Below, piece after piece: positions 1 through 7,964 of a DNA stretch of 34,329 nt (position 1 is the stretch's first letter; each line of letters opens with the position of its first letter). Made by a program: the position numbers and the translations under genes. The notes below the pieces were generated by a model. The model worked only from the letters and a program-made list of their open reading frames with translations, had not been told where the DNA came from and made no database searches. This DNA is from Rhodocyclaceae bacterium. GTDB lineage: Bacteria > Pseudomonadota > Gammaproteobacteria > Burkholderiales > Rhodocyclaceae. The DNA is taken from the NCBI GenBank assembly GCA_008080565.1, contig VIKE01000036.1, positions 1 to 34,329 on the forward strand. The letters are read 5' to 3'.

Positions 1-459
1 TTTATAGCCGGCGTCGAGAAACTCCTGGGCGATGATCTGGCCCAAGCCCTGCGCGGCACTTTCCTAAGTTGCCAGGTTTTCGGCGCCGCCTTCGCCAAGG
101 CCGGTTACGGCCGGCTCATCAACCTGGCCTCGCTGGCCGGGCAGAACGGCGGCACGGCTTCCGGCGCGCACTATGCGTCGTCCAAGGCCGGCATCATCAC
201 GCTGACCAAGATCTTTGCCCGCGAGCTCGGGGCGGCCAATGTGACGGTCAATGCGATAGCCCCCGGCCCGATGGAATTGCCCTCGGTGCGGGCGGCGGTG
301 CCGGCCGAGCGCCTGGCCCAAATCATCGAGACCATTCCGGTCAAGCGCTTGGGCAACCCGAAGTTCGTGGCCACTTTGGCCGTACAACTGGCTTCCCCGG
401 AAGCCGATTTCACTACCGGGGCGACCTGGGATGTGAATGGCGGCATCTTCATGCGCTAA
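1..459 (+). CDS. SDR-family NAD(P)-dependent oxidoreductase, C-terminal part
   Basis: The reading frame is open from the first base, so the N-terminal Rossmann glycine motif lies outside the window and only about 152 residues are visible. It shows the classical short-chain dehydrogenase active site: NLAS (catalytic Ser region), then HYASSKAG with the YxxxK Tyr/Lys pair, then VTVNAIAPGP after the active site, and the C-terminal GATWDVNGGIF typical of FabG-like members. These enzymes interconvert alcohols and ketones with NAD(P). The substrate cannot be read from the sequence. It is followed after 44 bases by a reductase gene on the same strand, so it is probably part of the same operon as the next four genes. 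The family call is firm; the function is unknown. Confidence 0.9.
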   Translation, partial: FIAGVEKLLGDDLAQALRGTFLSCQVFGAAFAKAGYGRLINLASLAGQNGGTASGAHYASSKAGIITLTKIFARELGAANVTVNAIAPGPMELPSVRAAVPAERLAQIIETIPVKRLGNPKFVATLAVQLASPEADFTTGATWDVNGGIFMR

Positions 460-503
460 GCGCAGGCGTCATTCATCAAGACCAACAGAGAAAAGAGATC
501 GAC

Positions 504-1460
504 ATGGCAGAAGACAAGATCAAGGTTGTCGTCAAACGACGGCAGGAACAGGGCCACGGCGTACTGGTGCTGGATCTCGTTGATTCGGAAGGCGGCGCCC
601 TGCCGCCTTTTTCGGCCGGCGCGCATGTGGATATCCACTTGTCGCCCGAACTGGTGCGGCAATATTCCTTGTGCGGCGACCCGGCGCAGCGCGACGTCTA
701 TCGCCTGGGCATCCTCAAGGATCCGCAATCCCGGGGCGGATCGCTGGCCGCGCACGCCGCGCTGCAGGAAGGCGACGAAGTCTGGGTCAGCCTGCCGCGC
801 AATCATTTTCCGCTGGTCAGCGGCACCCGGCGCAGCGTGCTGATCGGTGGCGGCATCGGCATCACGCCGATGATCGCCATGGCCTACGCCCTGTCGGCCG
901 ACGGTGCCGATTTCGAGTTGCATTACCGCGGTCGCAATCGTGCCGCCTGCGCCTTTCTTGACGAGCTGGCGGCGTGCGCCTTCAGCGACCGGGTGCATAC
1001 CCATTTCGGTGAAGATGGCGCCGAGAGCCTCGATCTGGCGGCCATTCTCGGCGATCCGGCGGCCGGCACACATGTCTATGTCTGCGGTCCGGCCGGCTTC
1101 ATGAGCTGGGTGATCGACAGTGCCAAGGCACTCGGCTTCGCCGACGAGGCGATTCACCGCGAATTCTTCCAGGTCGATACCGACAGTTCGGGCGCCGCCT
1201 TCGAGGTCGAAGCCCGGCGCAGCGGCAAGACGGTCAAGGTCGAGGAAGGCCAGAGCATTGTCGATGCGCTGGCCAAGGTTGGTATCAAGATCAAGGTGTC
1301 CTGCGAGCAAGGCGTCTGTGGTACCTGCCTGTGCGATGTGATCGAAGGAACGCCGGATCATCGGGACGTCTATTTAACCGATGAGGAAAAGACGGACAAC
1401 GACCAGATCCTGCTGTGTTGTTCGCGAGCCAAGACCGCCAAGCTGGTTCTCGATATTTAA
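504..1460 (+). CDS. PDR/VanB-family oxidoreductase (FMN/NAD plus plant-type 2Fe-2S)
   Basis: A 318-residue protein starting at ATG 504, preceded by an AAAAGAGAT purine stretch. It resembles phthalate dioxygenase reductase and vanillate demethylase reductase: an N-terminal flavin-binding barrel (RQYSLCGDP), a central NAD-binding domain (LIGGGIGITPMIAMA, VYVCGPAGFM) and a C-terminal 2Fe-2S ferredoxin domain with cysteines in CEQGVCGTC and a distal LLCC. Such proteins pass electrons from NADH to a Rieske-type oxygenase or another terminal oxidase. No oxygenase gene is visible in the window, so the partner is probably upstream. It lies between an SDR gene and a flavin reductase gene with short gaps, which suggests one transcript. 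The family is clear; the partner and substrate are inference. Confidence 0.9.
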   Translation: MAEDKIKVVVKRRQEQGHGVLVLDLVDSEGGALPPFSAGAHVDIHLSPELVRQYSLCGDPAQRDVYRLGILKDPQSRGGSLAAHAALQEGDEVWVSLPRNHFPLVSGTRRSVLIGGGIGITPMIAMAYALSADGADFELHYRGRNRAACAFLDELAACAFSDRVHTHFGEDGAESLDLAAILGDPAAGTHVYVCGPAGFMSWVIDSAKALGFADEAIHREFFQVDTDSSGAAFEVEARRSGKTVKVEEGQSIVDALAKVGIKIKVSCEQGVCGTCLCDVIEGTPDHRDVYLTDEEKTDNDQILLCCSRAKTAKLVLDI

Positions 1461-1479
1461 GGAACGAAAGGAATTGCAA

Positions 1480-1974
1480 ATGCTTGATATTGCCCGCTAT
1501 CGCAACGGTATGGCCATGCTGGCAGGGGCCGTCAATGTCATCACGACGGACGGTCCGCGCGGCAAGGCCGGGTTTACCGCAACCGCCGTGTGCACCGTGA
1601 CCGATCAGCCGCCCACCCTGCTGGTGTGCATGAATCGTTCTTCCTACGCCCATCCATTTTTTGTTGAGAACGGCGTGCTCTGCGTCAATTTGCTTGCGGC
1701 TGTGCAGCAGGAACTGTCAGGCGTTTTCGCCAATCGAGATATCCCGATGGAAGAGCGTTTTGCCCGCACTGACTGGTCTCCGCTGGAGACTGGTAGTCCG
1801 GCTTTCGCCGAGGCGTTGGTCTGCTTCGATTGCCGGATCGCCCTGGTGCAGGAAATCGGTTCGCATACCATTTTCTTTTGCGAAGTGCTTGAAATGCAGC
1901 AGAGCGATGCCAAACCGGGCCTGGTGTACTTCAATCGCGGCTACCACCATCTCGCTGCCGACAAGGCGGCCTGA
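1480..1974 (+). CDS. Flavin reductase family protein (HpaC-like)
   Basis: A 164-residue protein whose start at ATG 1480 follows a GGAACGAAAGG ribosome-binding stretch. It matches the FMN-binding split-barrel flavin reductases that supply reduced flavin to two-component monooxygenases. Visible family features are the N-terminal GAVNVITT, the GFTATAVCTVTDQPPTLLV segment and the C-terminal YFNRGYHHL. The length is usual for the family. It starts 19 bases after the VanB-type reductase gene and its stop is one base before the next start, so translation is probably coupled. A flavin-dependent monooxygenase that would use the reduced flavin is not in the window. The substrate of the pathway is unknown. 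Confidence 0.88.
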   Translation: MLDIARYRNGMAMLAGAVNVITTDGPRGKAGFTATAVCTVTDQPPTLLVCMNRSSYAHPFFVENGVLCVNLLAAVQQELSGVFANRDIPMEERFARTDWSPLETGSPAFAEALVCFDCRIALVQEIGSHTIFFCEVLEMQQSDAKPGLVYFNRGYHHLAADKAA

Positions 1975-1975
1975 G

Positions 1976-3112
1976 ATGGGTGTCATCACCTGCAACGAAG
2001 ACCTGCGTGAGTTGGCCAAACGACGCGTGCCGCGAGCCATTTTCGATTACGTTGATCGCGGTTCGTATGACGAGCAGACGCTCAACGACAATCGTCGCGA
2101 TCTGCTGGCCCTGCGCCTTCGCCAGCGGGTAATGGTGGATGTTTCGCAACGCAATTTGGCCTGTACGCTGGTCGGTGAAAAGGCTGCCATGCCGGTGGCC
2201 ATTGCCCCAACCGGCCTGACCGGGCTGGTGCGTGCACGTGGCGAGATTCTGGCGGCGCAGGCGGCCGAGGCGGCAGGCATTCCTTTCACCCTGAGTACCA
2301 TGTCGATCTGCTCGATTGAGGATGTTGCGGCGCATTGTGCCAAACCGTTCTGGTTCCAGCTTTACGTAATGCGTGATCGGGATTTCGTCAGCTCCCTGAT
2401 TGATCGCGCCCGGCAGGCCGGCTGTTCGGCATTGGTGCTGACCGCCGACCTGCAGATTCAGGGTCAGCGCCACCGCGACTTGAAGAATGGTCTGACGGTG
2501 CCACCGCGCCTGACCGTCGCCAATTTTTTCGACCTGGCATGTAAGCCGGCTTGGGGCATCCAGCAACTATTAGGGCAACGGATGAGCTTCGGGAATCTGG
2601 CCGGCTTTCTGCCCAGGCAGGACAAGCAAATCAGCGTGGGGCAATGGATCATGTCGCAGTTTGAGCCGGCGATAACTTGGGATGACGTGGCCTGGGTCAA
2701 GGCTCAGTGGCCAGGCAAGTTGATCATCAAGGGGGTGCTCGACCCCGAGGACGCCAATTTGGCGCTCGATGCCGGGGCTGATGCCATCGTCGTTTCGAAT
2801 CACGGTGGGCGGCAACTGGATGGTGCAATATCGAGCATTGCTGCACTGCCGACTATCGTGGACGCCGTTGGCCAGCGAACGGAGGTTCTTTTCGATGGCG
2901 GCATCAGAAGCGGACAGGATGTTCTCAAAGCGCTAGCCATCGGTGCCAAGGGTGTCATGATAGGCAAGGCCTTTCTTTACGGCCTGGGGGCCATGGGCAA
3001 GGATGGTGTGGAACTTGCGCTGGCCCTAATCCGCAAGGAACTCGATGTATCTATGGCCCTGACTGGGACCTGTGATTTGGCATCCGTTGGTCCTCAGATC
3101 CTGTACCGATAA
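1976..3112 (+). CDS. FMN-dependent alpha-hydroxy-acid dehydrogenase (LldD family)
   Basis: A 378-residue protein of the lactate dehydrogenase/glycolate oxidase/mandelate dehydrogenase family. Visible hallmarks are FDYVDRGSYDE near the N-terminus, the T-A-D-L-Q-I-Q-G-Q-R-H-R-D flavin loop, IIKGVLDPEDA with the FMN-contacting lysine, SNHGGRQLDGA with the catalytic histidine and substrate arginine, and the phosphate-binding DGGIRSGQDVLKALAIGA. It oxidises a 2-hydroxy acid to a 2-oxo acid. Lactate, mandelate and glycolate enzymes cannot be told apart here. The start is one base after the flavin reductase stop. The neighbourhood of redox enzymes suggests a degradative pathway rather than housekeeping lactate use, which is inference. 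Confidence 0.9.
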   Translation: MGVITCNEDLRELAKRRVPRAIFDYVDRGSYDEQTLNDNRRDLLALRLRQRVMVDVSQRNLACTLVGEKAAMPVAIAPTGLTGLVRARGEILAAQAAEAAGIPFTLSTMSICSIEDVAAHCAKPFWFQLYVMRDRDFVSSLIDRARQAGCSALVLTADLQIQGQRHRDLKNGLTVPPRLTVANFFDLACKPAWGIQQLLGQRMSFGNLAGFLPRQDKQISVGQWIMSQFEPAITWDDVAWVKAQWPGKLIIKGVLDPEDANLALDAGADAIVVSNHGGRQLDGAISSIAALPTIVDAVGQRTEVLFDGGIRSGQDVLKALAIGAKGVMIGKAFLYGLGAMGKDGVELALALIRKELDVSMALTGTCDLASVGPQILYR

Positions 3113-3131
3113 TTTTATTGAAGGAAGCTCT

Positions 3132-3707
3132 ATGTATCCCGAAGCCATCCGCATTATCAAAGACGAACATTTCGCGATCGCGGCGGTTCTCCACACCCTG
3201 CGTCATCTGATCAATGAGATCCACGCCGGTGCCGAGCCGAATTTCCCTTTGCTCAAGGCGATTCTCGACTACATCGTCGCCTATCCGGATCACTGGCATC
3301 ACCCAAAAGAGGACAAGTATCTATTCGCCGCAGTCAGGCGCCGTTCTCCCGATACCGAAGCTCTGGTGGCAAAACTTGAGCGCGAACACGCACTTGGTTA
3401 TCCAATGATCGAAACCATGAAGCAACAATTGCTTTGCTATCAGGCGAATGACCCGGGCGCCAAAGAGGATTTCTTTTTCACCGCCGTGCGTTACATTGAC
3501 TTCGAGTACGCCCATATGAAAACTGAGGAAGAGGTCCTGATTCCCTTGGCCGAGTCCTTACTGCAGCCAGAAGACTGGGCCGAGATTGATGCCACCTTCC
3601 TGGAAAACGACAACCCCTTGTTCGGAATTAAACCGAAGGAGGAAGCAGAGCTGCTCTATCAACGAATTCTGGAGTTAGCGCCAGCCCCAATTGGATATGC
3701 CAGCTGA
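3132..3707 (+). CDS. Hemerythrin domain protein
   Basis: A 191-residue, predicted all-helical protein. Histidines and acidic residues lie in hemerythrin-like positions: KDEHFAI near the N-terminus, HWHHPKEDKYLF, EREHALGYPMI and EYAHMKTEEEVLIPLAE. This fits a non-haem di-iron centre that binds oxygen or nitric oxide. It is longer than the minimal hemerythrin domain and ends with a variable tail (GIKPKEEAELLYQRILEL). It starts 19 bases after the hydroxy-acid dehydrogenase, with GAAGGAAGC just upstream as the ribosome-binding site, and is the last gene of this operon. A role in O2/NO sensing or in protecting the redox enzymes is inference. Confidence 0.88.
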   Translation: MYPEAIRIIKDEHFAIAAVLHTLRHLINEIHAGAEPNFPLLKAILDYIVAYPDHWHHPKEDKYLFAAVRRRSPDTEALVAKLEREHALGYPMIETMKQQLLCYQANDPGAKEDFFFTAVRYIDFEYAHMKTEEEVLIPLAESLLQPEDWAEIDATFLENDNPLFGIKPKEEAELLYQRILELAPAPIGYAS

Positions 3708-3752
3708 TGATTTGGCAGTGAGCAGTCGTCTGCAAGCGGCTGCTGTCATCAG
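3704..3752. terminator. Possible hairpin between convergent genes
   Basis: CTGATGA at 3704-3710 pairs with TCATCAG at 3746-3752, and AGCAG at 3721-3725 pairs with CTGCT at 3740-3744. The two stems are separated by an uneven internal loop. The element starts at the hemerythrin stop codon and faces the end of pgm. There is no clear T-run, so it is a weak candidate for a bidirectional terminator or an mRNA-end hairpin. Confidence 0.3.
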
Positions 3753-3819
3753 ATAGGTGCCATTGAAGCGGCAACGGGGCGAATGACAGCTTTGGGCACG
3801 AAGCAGTCCGTCCGACGCT

Positions 3820-5457
3820 CTACCCCGCCAGTGCCGCCGTGACGATCGCCTGCGCCTCGCTGACCAGTTCGGCGAGGTGTTCGGCGCTCTTGAAGCTTTC
3901 GGCGTAGAGCTTGTAGATATCTTCGGTGCCCGATGGACGGGCGGCGAACCAGCCGTTGGCGGTGCTTACCTTGAGGCCGCCGATGGCGGCGCCGTTGCCG
4001 GGGGCCGTGGTCAGGCGGGCGGTGATGGCTTCGCCTGCCAGGCTGGCGGCGCTGACCTTGTCGCCGGTCAGTTGCTTGAAGGCGGCTTTCTGTTCGCGGC
4101 TGGCCGGGGCATCGATGCGGGTGTAGTACGGCGTGCCGTAACGGGCGGCGAGTTCCTGGTAATGGCGACCCGGGTCCTGGCCGGTGACGGCAGTGATTTC
4201 GGCGGCCAGTAAGCCGAGGATGATGCCGTCCTTGTCGGTCGTCCACACCGTGCCGTCACGCTTGAGGAAACTGGCGCCAGCGCTTTCCTCGCCACCGAAG
4301 CAGATGCTGCCGTCGAGCAGGCCGGCCGAGAACCACTTGAAGCCGACCGGAACTTCGTAGAGCGTGCGGTCCAGCCCGGCGACAACACGGTCGATCAGGC
4401 CGCTCGACACCAGGGTCTTGCCGACCGCCGAGGCCGCCGACCATTGCGGACGATGGGCCAGCAGGTACTGGATGGCGACGGCGAGGTAATGGTTGGGATT
4501 GACCAGGCCGAGCGAGGGCGTGACGATGCCGTGGCGGTCGACGTCGGCGTCGTTGCCCCAGGCAATGTCGAAGCGGTCCTTGAGGGCGACCAGGCTGGCC
4601 ATGGCGTAGGGGCTGGAACAATCCATGCGGATCTTGCCGTCGTGATCGAGGGTCATGAAGCCGAAGGCCGGATCGACCGCCGGATTCACCACCTCGATGT
4701 CGAGGCCGTACAGATCGGCAATCGGCTGCCAGTAGGCGACCGCCGCGCCGCCCAGCGGATCGACGCCGATGCGCAGCTTGGCCCGGCGAATCGCCTCCAT
4801 GTCGATGACCTCGCCGAGTTCGGCGATGTAGGGCGTCATCAGGTCGACCGCCCGGGTCGTCGGTGCGACCAGGGCCTGCGCGTAGGGAAGCCGCTTGACG
4901 CCGCGATTGCCATCGGCCAGCAGGGCGTTGGCGCGCTGCTCGATCCAGCCTGTGACGTCAGTGTCGGCCGGGCCGCCGTGCGGCGGGTTGTACTTGATGC
5001 CGCCATCCTGCGGCGGATTGTGCGAGGGGGTGATGACGATGCCGTCGGCCCGGTCGGCCGGATTGCCGGCATTATGGACGAGGATGGCGCGCGAAATGAC
5101 GGGCGTCGGCGTGTAGCCGTCATCGGCCTGGAGATGCGTCAGCACGCCGTTGGCGGCGAGAACTTCGAGGGCGGTCTGCTGGGCCGGACCGGACAGTGCG
5201 TGGGTGTCCTTGCCGAGGAAGAGCGGGCCGCGGATGCCAGCCTGGGCGCGGTATTCGGCGACGGCCTGGGCGATGGCGAGAATGTGCGCCTCGTTGAAAC
5301 TGCCATTGAACGCCGTGCCGCGATGCCCGCTGGTGCCGAAGGCAACGCGCTGTGCCGGATCGCTGGCGTCCGGCAGAGTCCGGTAGGCCGCCAGCAGGGC
5401 GGGAATGTCGGTCAGGCTGGATTTCGGGGCCGGCTGGCCGGCAAGGGGATGCGCCAT
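3820..5457 (-). CDS. pgm: Phosphoglucomutase (alpha-D-glucose phosphate-specific)
   Basis: A 545-residue protein, the usual length of the bacterial Pgm type. It interconverts glucose 1-phosphate and glucose 6-phosphate and feeds glycogen and nucleotide-sugar synthesis. Visible motifs are the N-terminal [17 protein letters not shown], the phospho-serine loop [17 protein letters not shown], the metal-binding DADVDRHG, the sugar-binding [15 protein letters not shown] and the C-terminal phosphate-binding [16 protein letters not shown]. The start at 5457 follows AGGA with about seven bases of spacing. It converges on the hemerythrin gene and diverges from the PIN gene. No other glycogen genes are in the window. 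Confidence 0.96.
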   Translation of the reverse strand: MAHPLAGQPAPKSSLTDIPALLAAYRTLPDASDPAQRVAFGTSGHRGTAFNGSFNEAHILAIAQAVAEYRAQAGIRGPLFLGKDTHALSGPAQQTALEVLAANGVLTHLQADDGYTPTPVISRAILVHNAGNPADRADGIVITPSHNPPQDGGIKYNPPHGGPADTDVTGWIEQRANALLADGNRGVKRLPYAQALVAPTTRAVDLMTPYIAELGEVIDMEAIRRAKLRIGVDPLGGAAVAYWQPIADLYGLDIEVVNPAVDPAFGFMTLDHDGKIRMDCSSPYAMASLVALKDRFDIAWGNDADVDRHGIVTPSLGLVNPNHYLAVAIQYLLAHRPQWSAASAVGKTLVSSGLIDRVVAGLDRTLYEVPVGFKWFSAGLLDGSICFGGEESAGASFLKRDGTVWTTDKDGIILGLLAAEITAVTGQDPGRHYQELAARYGTPYYTRIDAPASREQKAAFKQLTGDKVSAASLAGEAITARLTTAPGNGAAIGGLKVSTANGWFAARPSGTEDIYKLYAESFKSAEHLAELVSEAQAIVTAALAG

Positions 5458-5617
5458 GGTGATGTCCTATGGAGGAGGTGCTTGCCGAGCATTTGCCGGC
5501 AGCGGGGACGACATGGTAACAAAGGTTTATGACCGGCAAGTATTTCGCGCTCTGCAACGGGGCGACCGGCGACTGGATTCTGCCCCCGACCGCCGGCAGG
5601 AACTGTGCCCTGGCGCA

Positions 5618-5631
5618 TATAATCCCGCCCC
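5618..5631 (+). promoter_or_regulatory. -10 box directly before the PIN gene (possible leaderless start)
   Basis: A perfect TATAAT at 5618-5623 ends eight bases before the ATG at 5632. The intervening bases are C-rich and hold no Shine-Dalgarno. Transcription would start at or within a few bases of the ATG. A good -35 box is not visible at the usual distance. The same arrangement occurs before yciB. Confidence 0.5.
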
Positions 5632-6051
5632 ATGCTGCGCTTAGTTCTCGATACCAATGTCGTCCTCGACCTTTTTCACTGGGGCAACACCGATGCCGTG
5701 CCGATCATGGCGGCGCTGGAGGCCGGGCGGATTCAATGCGTCGTCGACGCCCGCACGCTCGATGAGCTGCAACGCGTGCTGACCTATCCGCAACTCAAGC
5801 TGACACCCGAGATGATGACCGAGCGCTACGCCCGCTACACGAAGCTGGTCGAGGTTTTCCCCGAAGGAGAAGCGCCGAAGTTGCCGCGCTGCAAGGACAG
5901 GGACGACCAGAAATTCCTTGAGCTGGCCGCCCGCTGCGGTGCCAACCTGCTGGTCAGCAAGGACAAGGCGCTGCTGAGGCTGCGCGGACGGACTACCCTG
6001 GGATTCCAGATCGTCAAGCCGGCAGCGGCATCGGTATTGCTGGCGATGTGA
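5632..6051 (+). CDS. PIN-domain protein (putative toxin-antitoxin toxin component family)
   Basis: A 139-residue protein with the acidic residues of a PIN ribonuclease: LDTNVVLDLF at the N-terminus, DARTLDELQRVL, CKDRDDQKFLELA and VSKDKALL. This pattern fits the family annotated as putative toxin-antitoxin toxin components. It probably cleaves RNA with Mg ions. No antitoxin-sized gene lies on either side: upstream is divergent pgm and downstream the convergent hydrolase. It could be a solitary housekeeping PIN protein or have an unlinked partner. The ATG lies eight bases after a TATAAT box with no ribosome-binding site. Confidence 0.85.
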   Translation: MLRLVLDTNVVLDLFHWGNTDAVPIMAALEAGRIQCVVDARTLDELQRVLTYPQLKLTPEMMTERYARYTKLVEVFPEGEAPKLPRCKDRDDQKFLELAARCGANLLVSKDKALLRLRGRTTLGFQIVKPAAASVLLAM

Positions 6052-6089
6052 GGCAAATTTAGTCTCTGGTGGGCGCTGGAACAGAATCC

Positions 6090-6120
6090 CACGGTCAACC
6101 GGAAAAAAGGGCAAAAATCG
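6090..6120 (+). repeat. Dispersed ACGGTCAACCGG element, copy 1 (intergenic)
   Basis: An exact 12-bp core at 6091-6102 is followed by an A6 tract, then GGGC, then AAAAAT. It lies in the convergent gap between the PIN gene and the lipoprotein hydrolase. Copy 2 lies at the other end of the hydrolase gene in the same orientation, and the flanks share GCGCTG and AATCC before the core. Confidence 0.9.
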
Positions 6121-6145
6121 AAAAGCGGGGCGGTTCGCGTTGGCG

Positions 6146-7102
6146 CTATTTGCCGCCAATTTCGTATATCTGCGAAAGCAGCAGGCGGAATGCGGAGGTG
6201 CGCGCCGGCTCGGTCGGGCGAACAACGCCATGTTCCTGCAGGACGGCGATCAATTTCATTGGCGCAACGCGCTTGTCACCCACGATCTCGACGTGCCCGG
6301 CCTGCACTTCGACGCGCGTCAGCCGGTGATCGTCTTCAACCATTGAATTGCGCTGTTCGGCCAGCGAGAAAATGTCGTCGTCCTCGATGCAGCGGCCGTT
6401 CTCCTCATGGCGACAGGCATCGCGCTCATCGGTATCGATTTTCAGATAGCGGGCGACTTGATCGGTCAATGCGCCCGGCTCGCGAATGAACCGCGAGGAG
6501 TAGGTGATGTCTGCCCACTTCGGGCCGGTCGCCACGTAGCAACTCAAGGGCAGCAACCCGAGCGTCAGCGGGTACAACCAGGATTTGCCGCAGGTGCGGG
6601 CCGCCTCTATTCCCGAGAATGGCCCTGAGACGGTGACCAGGCGCAAATCGACGTGCGGTGTACGGGTCGATTCGGTCAGCGAACCGCGGGCGATCAGCGC
6701 ACCCTGGCTGTGACCGATCACCGTTACCTGCGGCACGTGCGATTGCTCGGCCAGTTGCTCGATTGCGGTCCTCAATGCAGCCGCACTGTGCGCCAGTTTG
6801 GCGCGGTCATCGTAGGTAAAGCAGGCCGATTGCTGACCATGGAAGGCCAGCACCTGAGCCAGACCGCGAAACTGGCCCGACGAGCCGAAACAGCCATGGA
6901 CGAGCACGTTGATCGGCTGGCTCGCATCAAATCGCAAGCTTCGATCCGGATTGTCCGTGCATGGGCCCAGGCCGGGAATGTTGATGGTGACGCTGGGCTG
7001 CGGTTGGCGGCCGGGTTCGAGATCGAGCGCATGCGTCGTCTGGCGCGTCGCGCAGCCAGCGAGAAGACTGACGGCGACCATGAAGAAAACGATGCGAACC
7101 AT
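6146..7102 (-). CDS. Putative lipoprotein, alpha/beta hydrolase fold
   Basis: About 318 residues from ATG 7102. This start is preferred over GTG 7111 because AGGTG sits six bases before it. The N-terminus is a lipoprotein signal: a short hydrophobic stretch ending SLLAGC, with Cys17 as the lipidation site. The hydrolase core shows VLVHGCFGSSGQF (oxyanion/HG region), VIGHSQGAL (nucleophile Ser) and a late GHVEIVGDK that may hold the catalytic histidine. It is therefore probably a membrane-anchored lipase or esterase of unknown substrate. Six or more cysteines after the lipobox suggest disulfides in the periplasm. The gene stands alone between two copies of the dispersed repeat. Confidence 0.8.
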   Translation of the reverse strand: MVRIVFFMVAVSLLAGCATRQTTHALDLEPGRQPQPSVTINIPGLGPCTDNPDRSLRFDASQPINVLVHGCFGSSGQFRGLAQVLAFHGQQSACFTYDDRAKLAHSAAALRTAIEQLAEQSHVPQVTVIGHSQGALIARGSLTESTRTPHVDLRLVTVSGPFSGIEAARTCGKSWLYPLTLGLLPLSCYVATGPKWADITYSSRFIREPGALTDQVARYLKIDTDERDACRHEENGRCIEDDDIFSLAEQRNSMVEDDHRLTRVEVQAGHVEIVGDKRVAPMKLIAVLQEHGVVRPTEPARTSAFRLLLSQIYEIGGK

Positions 7103-7140
7103 GTTGGACACCTGACAGATTTGGCCGGAGCGCTGAATCC

Positions 7141-7170
7141 TACGGTCAACCGGAAAAAATAGCCAAAATC
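7141..7170 (+). repeat. Dispersed ACGGTCAACCGG element, copy 2 (intergenic)
   Basis: An exact core at 7142-7153 is followed by AAAAAA, then TAGCC and AAAATC, with another AAAAT run just after. It lies between the start of the hydrolase gene and the end of eutC. The core frame meets a stop (TAG) at once, so this copy is not coding. Confidence 0.9.
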
Positions 7171-7199
7171 AAAATGACTGGCGAACTTTGGTTTGCCCT

Positions 7200-7964
7200 T
7201 CAAACCTCTCCCGGACTCCCCGACAGCGTGTGTATTTCGCTGTCATCCTTCAAACCGATCCCGGTCAATTGCCGGGCCAAGGCGGCACGAATCAGCCAGG
7301 CCAGCTTGACCGAAGCAGCGGCCGGCGTCAGCCCGGCCGGGCGGATGTTGGAAAGGCAATTGCGCTCGGCATCGAGCCGGCCGATTTTTGGTGCGAAGGT
7401 CAGGTAGGCGCCAAGGCTGTCGGGCGACGAAAGGCCCGGTCGCTCGCCGAGGATGACGAGCACCAGCCGCGCCCCGAGCACGGCGCCGACCTCGTCGCCC
7501 AGCGCCACCCGGCCCTGACGGGCAATAACCGGCGGCGCAATCCTTAAACCGTCGAGCAAGGGCAACAGGGCATCCAGCAGCGGCAAGGCGTTCTCATGCA
7601 CGGCGGTCGCCGAGAGGCCGTCGGCGATCACGATGGCCACATCGGGCGCCTCGGAAAGACACCGGGCGAGAAGCGTCACGGCGCTGGCCTCATCCAGACA
7701 GCGGCCGAGGTCCGGGCGTTGCAGGTAGGTGTGGCGGTCAACGGCCTGGCTATGGACAACGAGCGGTTCAGCCCCGCCCATCTCGCGCCAGCGGGCGACC
7801 AGCCCGTCGACATCCAGCGCCTGATGCACGGCATCGCGGGCCAGCGCGTGGGCGACATCGAAACTGAGGACGGCGGCCGTCGGCAGGCTGTTGCCGGCAC
7901 GGCCCAGAGCGATGCGGGCGGCGGTCAGCGTCGCCAGCGCTTGCCAGGGGTCCGGGCGGCTCAT
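7200..7964 (-). CDS. eutC: Ethanolamine ammonia-lyase small subunit
   Basis: A 254-residue protein with EutC features: the N-terminal LTAARIALGRAG, VVHSQAVDRHTYLQRPDLG, IVIADGLSATAV, the VLVILGERPGL segment and NCLSNIRP near the C-terminus. With EutB it forms the adenosylcobalamin-dependent lyase that converts ethanolamine to acetaldehyde and ammonia. Its ATG (7964-7962) overlaps the eutB stop in an ATGA junction, so translation is coupled. The gene is intact, but its partner eutB is frameshifted, so a working enzyme is doubtful unless that lesion is an assembly error. No permease, reactivase or microcompartment genes are in view. Confidence 0.93.
   Translation of the reverse strand: MSRPDPWQALATLTAARIALGRAGNSLPTAAVLSFDVAHALARDAVHQALDVDGLVARWREMGGAEPLVVHSQAVDRHTYLQRPDLGRCLDEASAVTLLARCLSEAPDVAIVIADGLSATAVHENALPLLDALLPLLDGLRIAPPVIARQGRVALGDEVGAVLGARLVLVILGERPGLSSPDSLGAYLTFAPKIGRLDAERNCLSNIRPAGLTPAAASVKLAWLIRAALARQLTGIGLKDDSEIHTLSGSPGEV

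Noticed and set aside
4444..5532. A long plus-strand open frame across pgm
   Set aside because: It is the antisense shadow of a clear Pgm frame in GC-rich DNA and shows no family motif.
5632..6051. PIN gene as half of a VapBC pair
   Set aside because: No antitoxin-sized frame with a ribosome-binding site is adjacent; pgm and the hydrolase lie on either side on the opposite strand.
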